20,762 bases of DNA, taken from Ichthyophonus hoferi (lineage: Eukaryota; Opisthokonta; Ichthyosporea; Ichthyophonida; Ichthyophonidae). A model generated the notes under the pieces. That model was given only the letters and a program-made list of their open reading frames with translations, was not told the origin of the DNA and made no database searches. The DNA lies in the NCBI GenBank assembly GCA_002751075.1, contig NAOQ01000415.1, positions 41,483 to 62,244 of the forward strand, written 5' to 3'. This document shows, piece after piece, positions 1-9,330 of this stretch. Numbering within the stretch: position 1 is the stretch's first letter; each line of letters opens with the position of its first letter. The translations under genes and the position numbers were made by a program.

Positions 1-31
<31 letters not shown>

Positions 32-36
32 CATAT

Positions 37-67
<31 letters not shown>

Positions 68-86
68 CATACATATATACATATAC
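1..86. repeat. (ATAC)n/(AT)n microsatellite at the left edge
   Basis: Compound tetranucleotide repeat of ATAC units with ATAT interruptions, starting at the first base of the window. By position it sits in the NAA15-like gene's second intron, which runs off the left edge. Confidence 0.95.
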
Positions 87-259
87 TTAATTAAGTAGCC
101 CACATCCTTCCCTCTCACCCGTGCCCACTAATAAACAATGAACCATAATATGAAAAGGTACCTAAAACACATAATTATATTTATCTTTACCCAATAATGT
201 CACTCTCTACTCATATAATATGCATGCATATGTACAGTGTACCACCCTTCACCCAAGAT

Positions 260-391
260 ATATACCATATATAGTAATATATACCCTAATATATATCATA
301 TATAGTAATTATACACTTTATTAGATACCATACATAGTAATATATACTCTAATATATACCCTATTATATACCATATATAGTAATTATATAT
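260..391. repeat. 31-bp minisatellite, about four copies
   Basis: Imperfect tandem units of about 31 bp built on ATATACCATATATAGTAAT followed by an ATACCCTAAT-like tail. Starts fall near 260, 291 and 322, with a shorter degenerate end from 354. It lies in the second intron of the NAA15-like gene, 20 bp downstream of the exon 2 donor. Confidence 0.8.
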
Positions 392-410
392 AAAGAGAGC
401 ACCAACATAC

Positions 411-1029
411 CACCATGTTCAGGGATCTTCTTAAGAATGACCTCACATTGCTTAAGTCCCTTTTTGTACTGCTTGGTCTCATAGAAGTTCTAGGTTCACA
501 GTAATTTAGTACATGCATAGTAAATTTATCACCTTCATGATTACGTACAGTCACGAATAGATAGGTTATACGGTATAGTAAGTGATAATGTTGTGCTAAA
601 CTACAATGGTGTGAAAAAGGCAAGATAATATAAGGATATGATAGATCAATGACGTATGGATAGGGTCATTGGGGGTAAGGGAGAAAAAAAAAAAGGTTTT
701 TGCTTGCCATGCAGGAAAGAAAGTAGGAATAGGGCTGACGGTATGTATCTGTATATTGGGATAGATATGAACAAAAAAAGTGGTGGTAAGGTTGAAATTA
801 TATTGAATGCTACAACAGTCTAGCACGAAAAACAGAATAATAAAAGTTAGTATCATAATACAGGGCCAGGACGTGTACATACATATATACACACACCATC
901 ATACCATGATACAGATGTGTGCAAATTAAAACCCAACTTATAAAATGATAGAATAAAATATAGCCTGCATACAACACTTACCAAGATATGTTTGAAAATC
1001 TGAGCCTCTTTAGGTTGCAATGGGGCCAT
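411..1029 (-). CDS. NAA15: NatA auxiliary subunit NAA15/NAA16, N-terminal two exons (partial)
   Basis: Two coding exons of the TPR-repeat scaffold that anchors the NatA catalytic subunit NAA10 to the ribosome for N-terminal acetylation of nascent chains. Exon 1 (1029-982) encodes MAPLQPKEAQIFKHIL and ends at a GTAAGT donor in phase 0. Exon 2 (489-411) follows a CCTAG acceptor, encodes 26 residues including KQYKKGLKQCEVIL and ending IPEHG, and leaves one base before a GTATGT donor. From memory, human NAA15 begins [20 protein letters not shown] and continues with HKQYRNGLKFCKQIL and AEHG, so order, spacing and hydrophobic pattern agree, with a one-residue gap in the loop. The ATG has an optimal context (A at -3, G at +4). 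Intron 1 is 490-981 (492 bp). Exon 3 is not visible between 410 and 1, so most of the protein (about 860 residues in human) lies off the left edge. Vertebrate NAA15 and NAA16 cannot be told apart from this fragment. Confidence 0.85.
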
Positions 1030-1100
1030 GGTTGAAAACTGTGGCAGGAAATGTTTATGAGCATGGCAACGCCACATGTTATGACGTAGAGAATATATTG
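1030..1100 (-). promoter_or_regulatory. Putative promoter-proximal/5' leader region of the NAA15-like gene
   Basis: Directly upstream of the NAA15 ATG. It contains a CRE half-site (minus-strand TACGTCA, 1088-1082), a GTTGCCATG box resembling half an RFX X-box (1070-1062) and an ETS-like ATTTCCTG near 1046-1053. No TATA box is placed with confidence. Only motif matches support this. Confidence 0.3.
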
Positions 1101-1815
1101 CCTGTATATGATTTATGGTTCCTTCCTGTTGTCTTGTTACAGCACCCTTTCCATATACAGCAAACCATTTATTGTCTTTTTATTTGTGGTATCATCAGGC
1201 TATCAATTTCATTCCACTCCTTAATCTGAAAGGCTTGACTCTTCATCTGGACATCATAAGTCATTTACCAGCCTCTTTATGACCAATATCCAGCCAGTCC
1301 TATGTATGTAGGTGGCTTTCACAAAAAGAAAGGGGTGCGAGATAAGCAAAGAGGAAGTGAATGTTGATGGTGAGTAGTCCGTCCTGGGTCTAAATAATAT
1401 TGGCCTTCACACGAGTAGAAAAATATAACACTTTCACAGAACTGCCTTTGCTTCCACCACTGAGTTCATTTCCTTGGTATTGATAGTTTCATAGGTACTC
1501 TAGTACAATAGACTCAGGTCCCTTAAGTATACCAACTGATCCTGTTTTGTCTTCTCTTTTGCCTTCATTCTTCAATTCTTCAATTACATGTATCCTTTAA
1601 TCTATCCATTTCTTTCCTCACTCTTATTATTATTCCTGTTCTTTTTGATTCTTTCTGACAGCTTCAAACATAATACTATGCTAGTACCTATTTACCTATA
1701 TAACATAGTTAACGTGAAAAATGATAATAAAGCTTTTCCTAGTTGTATATGCCTCACAAAAGCAATGATTCGAATAAAACAATAATATCCATATGACCTA
1801 CATGCTCTATATGTA
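1101..1815. other. Intergenic, no supported gene
   Basis: No conserved coding stretch recognised on either strand. A plus-strand exon-like piece ending in GTGAGT near 1371 was considered and rejected for lack of a partner exon or homology. Confidence 0.6.
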
Positions 1816-1871
1816 TATAATACTATAATACTATAAGACTATAATACTATAATACTATAATACTATAATAC
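1816..1871. repeat. 8-bp tandem repeat (TATAATAC)7
   Basis: Seven consecutive copies of TATAATAC; the third copy reads TATAAGAC. Intergenic. Confidence 0.95.
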
Positions 1872-4020
1872 TCACACGACAAGGGTCGAGAAGGAGCGCC
1901 TTAAACTGTTGCTATTATCCACTCAGTAATTGGGAGAATAAAGTGGTTACAAAACAATCACACGTGGCTAGAAACATTTACCGTGAAATTCTTAAAACTC
2001 AAAATCCCCCCACCCCACCCCAAATTAACTTTTTAACCAATTTTCATAATAATGGCTATAGATCTTATCATCATAACTTTTGATATTTAAATATGATACT
2101 CTGTCTTTTTAATGCAATTATAATAATATATTATAAAAACCATTATAATTTAATATTATAAGTGCCTAAGTTTTATAAAATTAAATATTAAATACTATAG
2201 TACTATGTGTACATGTATATATTAACTCAACCACATAAAATTTGTAATCGTATATATTGGAATCCCCCTTGTGGCTTAAATAATATATTTTCGACGCAGC
2301 TTATTATTTTGGCTTGCATTGGCTTATTAACAATAATACTGACAAATGTGTAGATATGGAAGGGTATGTGGATCTACCCTAGCAACTTTAGTTTTATTTA
2401 ATGAAGAAACTGAAGCGAAAGAATTAAGCGAGTGAAAATCCTAACAAAATTATCCGCTTACACTGGTAGTAAGTACCCAGCTAGAGAGGTGAGATTATGC
2501 AAGATACAGTATACTGCTAGCCCTGAAGGGAAGGGACAGTGGTTAGGTAAATATCATGATTAGCTCAAAGAAATGCTAGAATGCAAAGATAAATGGTAGT
2601 CTTTACTAGTTGCAATAAACTGTTGGGGTACAAGCGAGCTCGTGATTGTATTCCACTATATAGTATATAGTGGTGGTCGTAGAATAAAGCTCAATTGGTT
2701 TATTTGTTCAATAACTTGGCCCAGCGTTACCTTGTAAATATCACTATATAATCCACGAACCTAAAACCCGGGTCACCCATAAACTCTTGAAAAATACCAA
2801 CCAACATAATAATTCCCCCCCAACTTTTTTTTTTCGGAAGAAAAAGAAAATGGACTATATTACTGGAAGCACAACTTATGAGAACAGCTTCGTGGCATGT
2901 TGCATTTATATTTCCTGAATTATGTGGGTTTCTTGGCATTTTCAGCGCCAAAGAATCAGAATATATGTGGATTAAGTCAAGCTATTTAATATATAATGAT
3001 AATATAAGAATATATAATCATCAGTTATGCAAGATATGAAAGAAAATGAGCAGTGTGTCAAAGCAACTGCCAGGTGAAAATGGCCCAGGGTAGCAAGTAG
3101 TGTTTCTTTAACAAAGAGTACTTGAATAAAAAGGTATTGCACAACCACAAACACGATGATACTTCATTCAGGATTGTAATTCCTGGAGTATTTACAACTA
3201 TAACAAGTTGGAAACTATTGAACTATCCCCTCTCTGCCTATTAATTACTGTTACAAATCCAACTATAACTCTTAAAACCATTATTTCGGTACATTTATTC
3301 CCTATACTCGTGGCCATGGCTGGATCAATATTACATAGCAAGTAACCCAATAAGATCAACCTCATGATGTCATTGCTTCTACACATCTTTTCAGAGTTTT
3401 GTGGGTAACATATCTATACATAGCTGAAATGTTTTCCATTCATTACAGAATTAAAGAGAAAAATGAGTACCTATCAATTCTATAATATTTAACATCCCAT
3501 TAAGACAATAGGATACAAATAACCAAACCTAGAATAACTACATTGAATCTAAGGATAATATGATGCCTCTCCCATTCCCAATGGTACATAAATATGATAC
3601 TCGTAAAAATAAATAATATTCTGCAACCTTCGGTACTGATAATTGTACTGGAGTTCCCACTATCCGTATATATTAGTCTATTGACATTGGAACGCAGAAT
3701 CCTTAGTTAGAACACAATGCCAATGCAAAAGATGTTAATTGCATCATGCCCGATTTTCATGAATTTAATACTATATACTTTGACTAGCATTTATCTCCAA
3801 GCAAAGCGGAAACCACACATTCTGAAAATCATGTACTTACAGTGCCCTCATAATGTTAATTCTACACACGGTCCAATATAATTGGTCCTATATGTCTACT
3901 TATGGGAGCAGTAAGAAATGTGTTTCTACTTTTATTAACTATAGTGCTACACTGTGCTTTTTTCTACCTCCTTGTTCAATATTTGAGCCTACTTGATATA
4001 TTTAAAGAATATAATAAACG
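1872..4020. other. AT-rich intergenic stretch, no supported gene
   Basis: Open frames here are short and not protein-like (for example minus 2951-2727, 3154-2972 and 3386-3198). The stretch holds a near-perfect palindrome at 2653-2673 and a hAT-terminus-like string at 3086-3109, both reported separately. No RNA gene was recognised. Confidence 0.55.
2653..2673. repeat. Palindrome, 10-bp arms with one central base
   Basis: CCACTATATA (2653-2662), a central G, then TATATAGTGG (2664-2673): arms are perfectly complementary. It could form a small cruciform or be a dyad binding site; function unknown. Confidence 0.85.
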
Positions 4021-4033
4021 CATTACTGTTAAG

Positions 4034-5037
4034 TACAAAGGGTTCCTATTATATAACTATAATTAAACAGTAATGGATCATGTAGTTTAAGTAGATTTTA
4101 GTTATAATCTATGTCTTTCAACTGAGAGGACTATTTATTCACAAAAATATTGATCTCCTCCATCAAGAGGTGTTATGGAACAACTTACTCCCACTAAACA
4201 TCATCAAATATTTTATTATTACTGCTCGGGTTCACTATCGTTTCAAAATTGAGGTACTCATGTCCACTTGCTACATTAAAAGTATGTACACAGCAGCACT
4301 AACAACTAGTCTATATATATATTATACATCGCAGTATAACACATCTCTATCAGCAATAAAAGAATTGCATACCCAACTCGTATTTTCATATTTCTTTTAA
4401 ACTACTGCTTCCACATTGGATACTGCGTGCACTATCTCCCATTTTACGGGGTGAAAGGGCAGTCATGTATAAATTTAAATAGCAAATAAGATCAGGAGCA
4501 GGCAAAGAATATAAATACAAATATATAGTAATAAAACAATTATTACGTTAAAACTCTATCGCTAAAAAAGATTAGATTGCTTCCCATTAGTAGAAGAACC
4601 TGATAGCAACTTAAAATCCTATGCCAAAATATTTTCACTGGTACTAAATCCATACATTTGAACTGTCTGAAGACCAAAAATAAAAACTCGAAAACGTTTT
4701 CTGTAGGTCGGTTGCAATAATAGCCATTGCTCCACTCTATAGCTAGTCACTTAATGTTAGACGTAGTTGTGCAAGAATGTTTCACAGCTTTAGCCTCTAG
4801 AGCAGGGTCAGCAAGTGTTCTTTGGGTTAGCTTGATTTCGAGTATTTCCCTTTGAGAAGATCTAAAGTTGAATATAATTCATTAAGTTGGCCTGGAAAAC
4901 TTGTTGACCAGGTACCTGATGGGAATCTCCCATTTTACAATGCCTACCCTTTTTCATTTAGAGGCGAACATTAATGATAATATTGAAAATCTTATTCATT
5001 TTCTAAGTTATATTAATTAGCAATAGGAACCCTTGTA
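4034..5037. mobile_element. Candidate ~1-kb non-autonomous DNA transposon (inverted terminal repeats)
   Basis: TACAAAGGGTTCCTATT at 4034-4050 recurs inverted at 5037-5022 as TACAAGGGTTCCTATT, one base shorter. After an 8-base gap both arms also share ATATAACT. ATTACTGT directly follows the right end (5038-5045) and occurs four bases before the left end (4022-4029), which would suit a hAT-like 8-bp target duplication except for the four extra bases. No transposase frame is present. It encloses the smaller element at 4803-4912. Single copy in this window, so the call rests on terminal symmetry only. Confidence 0.35.
4803..4912. mobile_element. Candidate small hAT-like MITE (imperfect long hairpin)
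   Basis: The left end CAGGGTCAGCAAGTGTTC and the right end, read inverted as CCTGGTCAACAAGTTTTC, pair well. Similarity continues more weakly inward for about 25 further bases, giving a roughly 110-bp inverted repeat. The CAGGGTC start is typical of hAT termini, and the preceding CTCTAGAG (4795-4802) fits the NTCTAGAN target preference known for Charlie-type hATs. No matching CTCTAGAG is found on the right, so the ends are decayed or misplaced. Confidence 0.4.
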
Positions 5038-5045
5038 ATTACTGT

Positions 5046-5778
5046 GTTAAACGTCTAAGATTTATTACTTGAACAATAAATTTGTTTTTTCTGTTCCTAC
5101 TGAGATTAGCTTTTATACCATTGTTTTTAGACAAGTATCTACGTAAATATTATCTGTTTGTGCTTAATTGTACAACAATACCACTTGAGCAAAACAACTG
5201 GTGAGTCTATATATGTATGTCTGATTAGAAAACAATCGATAAAAATTATTAATCCAAATACACCACCCACGATTATTTTCGGTTATGTAATTCTTTACCC
5301 AAACGCGATGAATAAACTTCAATACACGAATGAAAACGCATGAAAACGCTAATGGGATCGCCGCGCACCATCAGGTGTAATCGCTAACGTACACTTATAA
5401 AATCATGTATAAAATATATCAACAACGGCTAAAATATATGGTCTCTGCATAGTTCTTATTGAAACCGTTGGGTTTGACAATAATAGTTAAATAAGATGCA
5501 CAGGATGGGTTTCATTCCAGCTAGAATTAGACAAAAGCTGGTATTTACTCGTAAATAAAAAATGAGTACCCAATGTAGAGATTATCCTATTCGGTATCCA
5601 ATGGAAACAGAGATACAACAATTATACATTCTGTACATAATGCAACTTGAAAACCAAGCAGGATCATAGTATCTACAATAAAAAATAGTAGATAGCAGAG
5701 GTAGATTTAACTAAATATTTATAATGAAAAATAGGTTTTTAGCAAGGTAAGATATTATCATATTCTCCTAGAAAGTGA
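5046..5778. other. Intergenic/3' flank of the zinc-finger gene
   Basis: No gene recognised. On the minus strand a TATAAA variant poly(A) signal lies at 5723-5718, 56 bases past the zinc-finger stop codon. No canonical AATAAA is seen close by. A short CG-containing patch with a repeated TGAAAACGC occurs near 5329-5348. Confidence 0.4.
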
Positions 5779-7329
5779 TCATTGCATTAAAAAGTCATTG
5801 TCATCAATTACTGCCTTCAACTGGGAACACAACGCTTCAATTTCGCTGTTATTCAATGGCTGCGGTAGATACTGGTCTGAACCATAATTCTCAAAACCAC
5901 CACCTCCAGGCAGGCAATCAAACGAACCATAAAGAGATGGTGGACAGGATAGAGACAAGGTGTCTTGACGAGAGGACTGAAGTGCATTTACCATGGCATT
6001 ATTCTCCATGACGAGATTCTCCAAATCTAGATCATTAAAATTGATCTGTGGTTTATCCTGGGATGCTTCTGCTATTCCAGGCAATTGTTTTTCGGCATCA
6101 TAAATTTCGTTGGGGAGAAACATAGGCGGAGTAATACCCATATTTAAAAAACTGTTTGTGCTATAGCTAAAGTGTTCTTCCGAAATTCTTTTGCCCCCAT
6201 TATTTATTCCTAGATTCAGCTGTGTATCATCTGGAAACGGACTATTCAATGCATGTGCACTTGTAGGGAAATTCAGAGGTGTTTGACACTGCTGGACTTG
6301 ATTTTCGAGTTTCATTTGCAGTGATTGTAGCTGTTGACTTATTGGTATATCTGGCTGTGGCGGTAGTCCTAGCTCTAGTCCCTCCAAGTCTAGATTTGCT
6401 AGGCTCATTGATATGTCATCGTCAAATAGTTTTACTGTGGGGGAAGTAGATGCACATCCAAATCCAGGTTGTGCGGCTTGTTTTACTGCCAATTGCGATG
6501 TGACATCGTATATCTTGGCTGCCAGCCAGTCCTTAATCTCATTGACTGCACGTACTTGCCCGTCCGGCGACATCCTGGAAAGCACTTCCCGGGTATCCAT
6601 TATAGAATGTCTCCGTTGAGAAGTAGATGTATTCTCAAGTTGCATTGAGTTTGGACTGCTTAAAGGTTGTGGTTGATTTTGTAGAATGGGGGGAGAAACT
6701 GTATCTGGCTTTGAACTTGCCTTCTTTCCATCTACAGATAGACTGCGTGCAAGGGGCTGAGAACACGGTGGTGCTAAATGACCTCCGAAATTAGGCGCAC
6801 GTTCCTTTTCTACTGGAGGAAAAAAACTTCCAATAGGTGATGGAGAAAGTGGCGATGAGAGTGGAGAATGAAGAGGTGCGCGACCGGAGGCAAGCCGTGG
6901 CTGCTGGTTAGGAGAAACAGAATTGGATCCGTACATCATTTGATTCGGGCTAAATTCCATGTCCATCGGTGACAGAGAGGGAGGAATGTGTGTTCTTCCA
7001 ATAGAAGGATAGCCCCAAAGAGGGTTACGTTTAGTATATTCAGATGGTCGGCCTAATATAGCTCTGGACGAATGTTTTCGCCTTATGTGATTGCGAAGAG
7101 AGTTGTCGGAGGAGAATCTTCGTCCACAGTTATTAATGGTACACTCTACGGGCCTATCTCTTACTTTCTTTTTATTTGAATTGCCACCATTTTTATTTTC
7201 CTGTGTTACAATTTGAGGTGGTGGAAGGCTGGGCCATGACTGTGTTTTTGCGTTCATTTGAAGCGCTGAGGTATCTGTGCTTACCGCAGCACCTAGGGCA
7301 AACGAACTTTGGATATTGCATGTGGCCAT
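5779..7329 (-). CDS. Single-C2H2 zinc-finger protein, putative transcription regulator (516 aa)
   Basis: One uninterrupted frame. The ATG at 7329 has a strong context (A at -3, G at +4), and an in-frame TAA lies 11 codons upstream, so the start is well fixed. Visible parts: a basic stretch (NKKKVRDRP, 52-60); one zinc finger with C63, C68, H81 and H86 (spacing 4-12-4) and the canonical hydrophobic residues F72 and L78; a Ser/Pro-rich segment of about 115-235 with many SP sites; RRHS (239-242) followed by a predicted helical region to about 283; and two acidic-hydrophobic patches, LDLEGL (313-318) and LDLENL (434-439). The C-terminus (about 495-516) ends in a possible helix rich in acidic residues. 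This layout (one finger, long disordered tail, acidic motifs) suggests a nuclear DNA-binding or co-regulatory protein, but that is inference and I do not recognise the family. The coding region has no intron, unlike both neighbours. VPS35 ends 2.3 kb upstream. Confidence 0.85.
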   Translation of the reverse strand: MATCNIQSSFALGAAVSTDTSALQMNAKTQSWPSLPPPQIVTQENKNGGNSNKKKVRDRPVECTINNCGRRFSSDNSLRNHIRRKHSSRAILGRPSEYTKRNPLWGYPSIGRTHIPPSLSPMDMEFSPNQMMYGSNSVSPNQQPRLASGRAPLHSPLSSPLSPSPIGSFFPPVEKERAPNFGGHLAPPCSQPLARSLSVDGKKASSKPDTVSPPILQNQPQPLSSPNSMQLENTSTSQRRHSIMDTREVLSRMSPDGQVRAVNEIKDWLAAKIYDVTSQLAVKQAAQPGFGCASTSPTVKLFDDDISMSLANLDLEGLELGLPPQPDIPISQQLQSLQMKLENQVQQCQTPLNFPTSAHALNSPFPDDTQLNLGINNGGKRISEEHFSYSTNSFLNMGITPPMFLPNEIYDAEKQLPGIAEASQDKPQINFNDLDLENLVMENNAMVNALQSSRQDTLSLSCPPSLYGSFDCLPGGGGFENYGSDQYLPQPLNNSEIEALCSQLKAVIDDNDFLMQ

Positions 7330-7362
7330 ATTACAAGCAATATGAAAAGTACTGAATAATTA

Positions 7363-7478
7363 CTGAAGAACAAAGCAAGTTTAGTATGTTACAGAGGTAA
7401 TGGCTATATGGGTAGGGGAAAATGGTACATGTATATTGAACCAATTTGTTTTTAAATTTATTTATTTTTCTATCTTAC
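7363..7478 (-). other. Probable 5'-leader intron of the zinc-finger gene
   Basis: Minus-strand donor GTTGTGG|GTAAGA at 7478 and acceptor GCTTTGTTCTTCAG ending at 7363 bound a 116-bp AT-rich intron with a TACTAAAC branch-like sequence about 20 bases before the acceptor. The exon resumes 33 bases before the ATG and begins with the in-frame TAA. A second possible AG lies 11 bases downstream. RNA data would be needed to confirm it. Confidence 0.55.
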
Positions 7479-8069
7479 CCACAACTCTGTTTTTAAATTT
7501 TTTTGACGCCTGTGTAACGCTTAGCCGAACTCAAGATTTTAGGGTTTAAGAGGTGTTGAATAGTACAAATGCGTTTTAGTGGTTCTCGCCAACCATAGGT
7601 AAGATTAAAGCTGATTGTATACGTTAATTTACTAATATAAAATCATATTTGGCTTTTAAATGGCTCTCCACTGTTACACAGAAACGAAAAGCGAATCATA
7701 AAAGGATATTACAAAGTAGGAACATAAGCAAATTCCCAATGAATAAAAATTCCGAGAGCGAAGTAAAATCGACTTTAATAATTTCAAGATGCATTGCTCA
7801 TAGTCGTGGCAAGGTTCTAACTACTCGTACTAAAAAGGAAGCTAGATCAATAAATATTTTATGTGCACTTATTTTTCTTAAAAATTCATGTCTGAATGAT
7901 TTATGTAGTAGATGAATACTGAGCTAATACCGAACATAAAAAGTATTTACAGCCAAGTTCAAGACAAAAGTAGAAAAAAGAAAAGATATATATTTATGTT
8001 ATCATCTTCGTGACGATTTTCGTGATAAATATGTACCTCATTCATAGATATAGATCTAGTCCAAGAGCC
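7479..8069 (-). other. Possible 5' untranslated exon and upstream flank
   Basis: No supported coding region. If the leader intron is real, the 5' untranslated exon ends at 7479 and extends an unknown distance rightward. The plus-strand open frame 7649-7915 has no recognisable protein character. Confidence 0.35.
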
Positions 8070-8105
8070 TATAAATAGAAGGACTATATATGTGACGCCA
8101 CGTCA
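8070..8105. promoter_or_regulatory. Candidate core promoter with CRE/UPRE-like dyad
   Basis: TGACG (8093-8097), three bases, then CGTCA (8101-8105) form a perfect dyad. The minus strand reads TGACGTGG, the core bound by bZIP factors of the ATF6/XBP1 class. TATATA (8090-8085 minus) and TATAAATA (8070-8077 plus) lie close by, so either direction is possible. On the minus strand it would drive the zinc-finger gene. This rests on motif evidence only. Confidence 0.3.
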
Positions 8106-9189
8106 GGTAAATTATCAGTAATCAATATACCTAATATAGCTAAATAACGTATGGATAGGTATGTTTGCTACTGTGCCTTCATATTAGTGGTGACTGAAAT
8201 AGTATCTAATAGTTCGATTCCAATCAGAAAAAAAACTCTGGTTTCGAACTTTAGGATTACATTACCACATGGAGACGAGTTATCCACTGAAAGATACAGA
8301 TTGTAAATCTTTTATATTATTAACAATATCCAGCAGGCGTTTATATAACAAATACAAAAACTCACTAAATATGATGCCAAGTTTATCTGAACTATAACAT
8401 CTGGTTTAATTTAACGTACATAATAGGACTTTTTTTCTTGAAAAAAAGAAGTGTCACACTAAGCTTGGTTCTAATCAGCTAAATCAATCTAGTTGGCAAC
8501 TGGAAACTGATTGGCTGAGAATTGGTTTGTTGAGGCTATACATATGCACTGTCAATATCAACAATTTAATAATTAAATTCATATTTTTTCTTGACCAACT
8601 CTATTTTAGAGAAGTACCGCATGTTTCATATTAAAAGAGTTGTATTATACACTGAAGCTCACCACTGTTCATGTATTTTGACCACGACTCTCTCTGCAGG
8701 AGAGTAGACTAAAGGTAATATATGCTCGCATATACCATAATATCAGTACCAGGGTCAATTCCAAGATAAATTCAGTATTTAACTCATTATATATAAAAAA
8801 TTAAATTAAATATCAACACATGTTGTCGCTATGCTGCCTGAAAAAACGATTTATTAATATTATTGTGTATAGAAATAGAATTGGTTTCTCAGAAAAATGC
8901 AAAAAGAAATAACGTCTGTGAAGACCACATAGGTTTGTATAACTGCAACTTTGGGTACACTAACTTAGGGGCTGTCGAAAACCATCATTATTCCTATCTT
9001 ACATAAATTATATGGAACTCTATTTTTACAGATTTGATTGCTCAAGGCCAGGAAGGTTCGGCTTAGTTATCACCGATAGGGTTATATATAATCAAACATG
9101 TATGTCCAAGTTAACACAAAATTCAATTTTTCATCTACAATATTTCACATGAATATTATTATCTTCAATAAAGGTATATATATCGGCAA
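8106..9189. other. Intergenic, no supported gene
   Basis: Contains two short inverted repeats. AGTTCGATTCCA (8211-8222) pairs with TGGTTTCGAACT (8239-8250) at 10 of 12 positions, and CTTTTTTTC (8429-8437) pairs perfectly with GAAAAAAAG (8440-8448). A weaker inverted pairing spans about 8465-8527. No open frame of interest. Confidence 0.5.
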
Positions 9190-9330
9190 AATATTTACAA
9201 GTCAACAATCATTCTAATTGCACACTCATTATGCATGAAGATCCAATACATTCTGTAGTACATAATTATACCCTTTTAATGCATAGGGGGATCCAATACA
9301 CTCTGTAGCATATAATTACCTCTTAATGCA
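9190..9330. repeat. 47-48-bp tandem repeat, about 2.5 copies
   Basis: On the minus strand, units start with TGCATTAAGAGG (9330), TGCATTAAAAGG (9283) and a decayed TGCATAATGAG (9235). The first two share the later blocks TAATTAT, CTACAGA and TGTATTGGATC. The repeat lies in or just beyond the expected VPS35 3' untranslated region. Confidence 0.75.
9275..9280 (-). terminator. Possible poly(A) signal ATTAAA for VPS35
   Basis: ATTAAA on the minus strand about 355 bases past the VPS35 stop, inside the second unit of the 47-48-bp tandem repeat. No AATAAA was found between the stop and this point. Weak support. Confidence 0.2.

Noticed and set aside
1310-1377. Plus-strand exon-like piece ending ATG|GTGAGT
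   Set aside because: No partner exons, poor acceptor and no recognisable peptide.
1885-1930. Minus-strand short exon-like piece with a GTGAGT donor near the TATAATAC repeat
   Set aside because: Only about 30 bp, frame undetermined and no support.
3839-3886. Minus-strand exon-like piece ending GGCACT|GTAAGT
   Set aside because: Open and with a strong donor, but isolated in an AT-rich stretch with no homologous peptide or partner exon.
5775-6619. Plus-strand open frames opposite the zinc-finger gene
   Set aside because: Shadows of the 516-residue coding region.
7649-7915. Plus-strand 88-codon open frame
   Set aside because: Composition is random-like, with no domain, no recognised homology and no splice or promoter context.
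8210-8222. tRNA-like B box (AGTTCGATTCC) with an AGTGG string upstream
   Set aside because: No T-arm or acceptor stem can be paired around it, so it is not a tRNA gene; the string is explained by the 8211-8250 inverted repeat.
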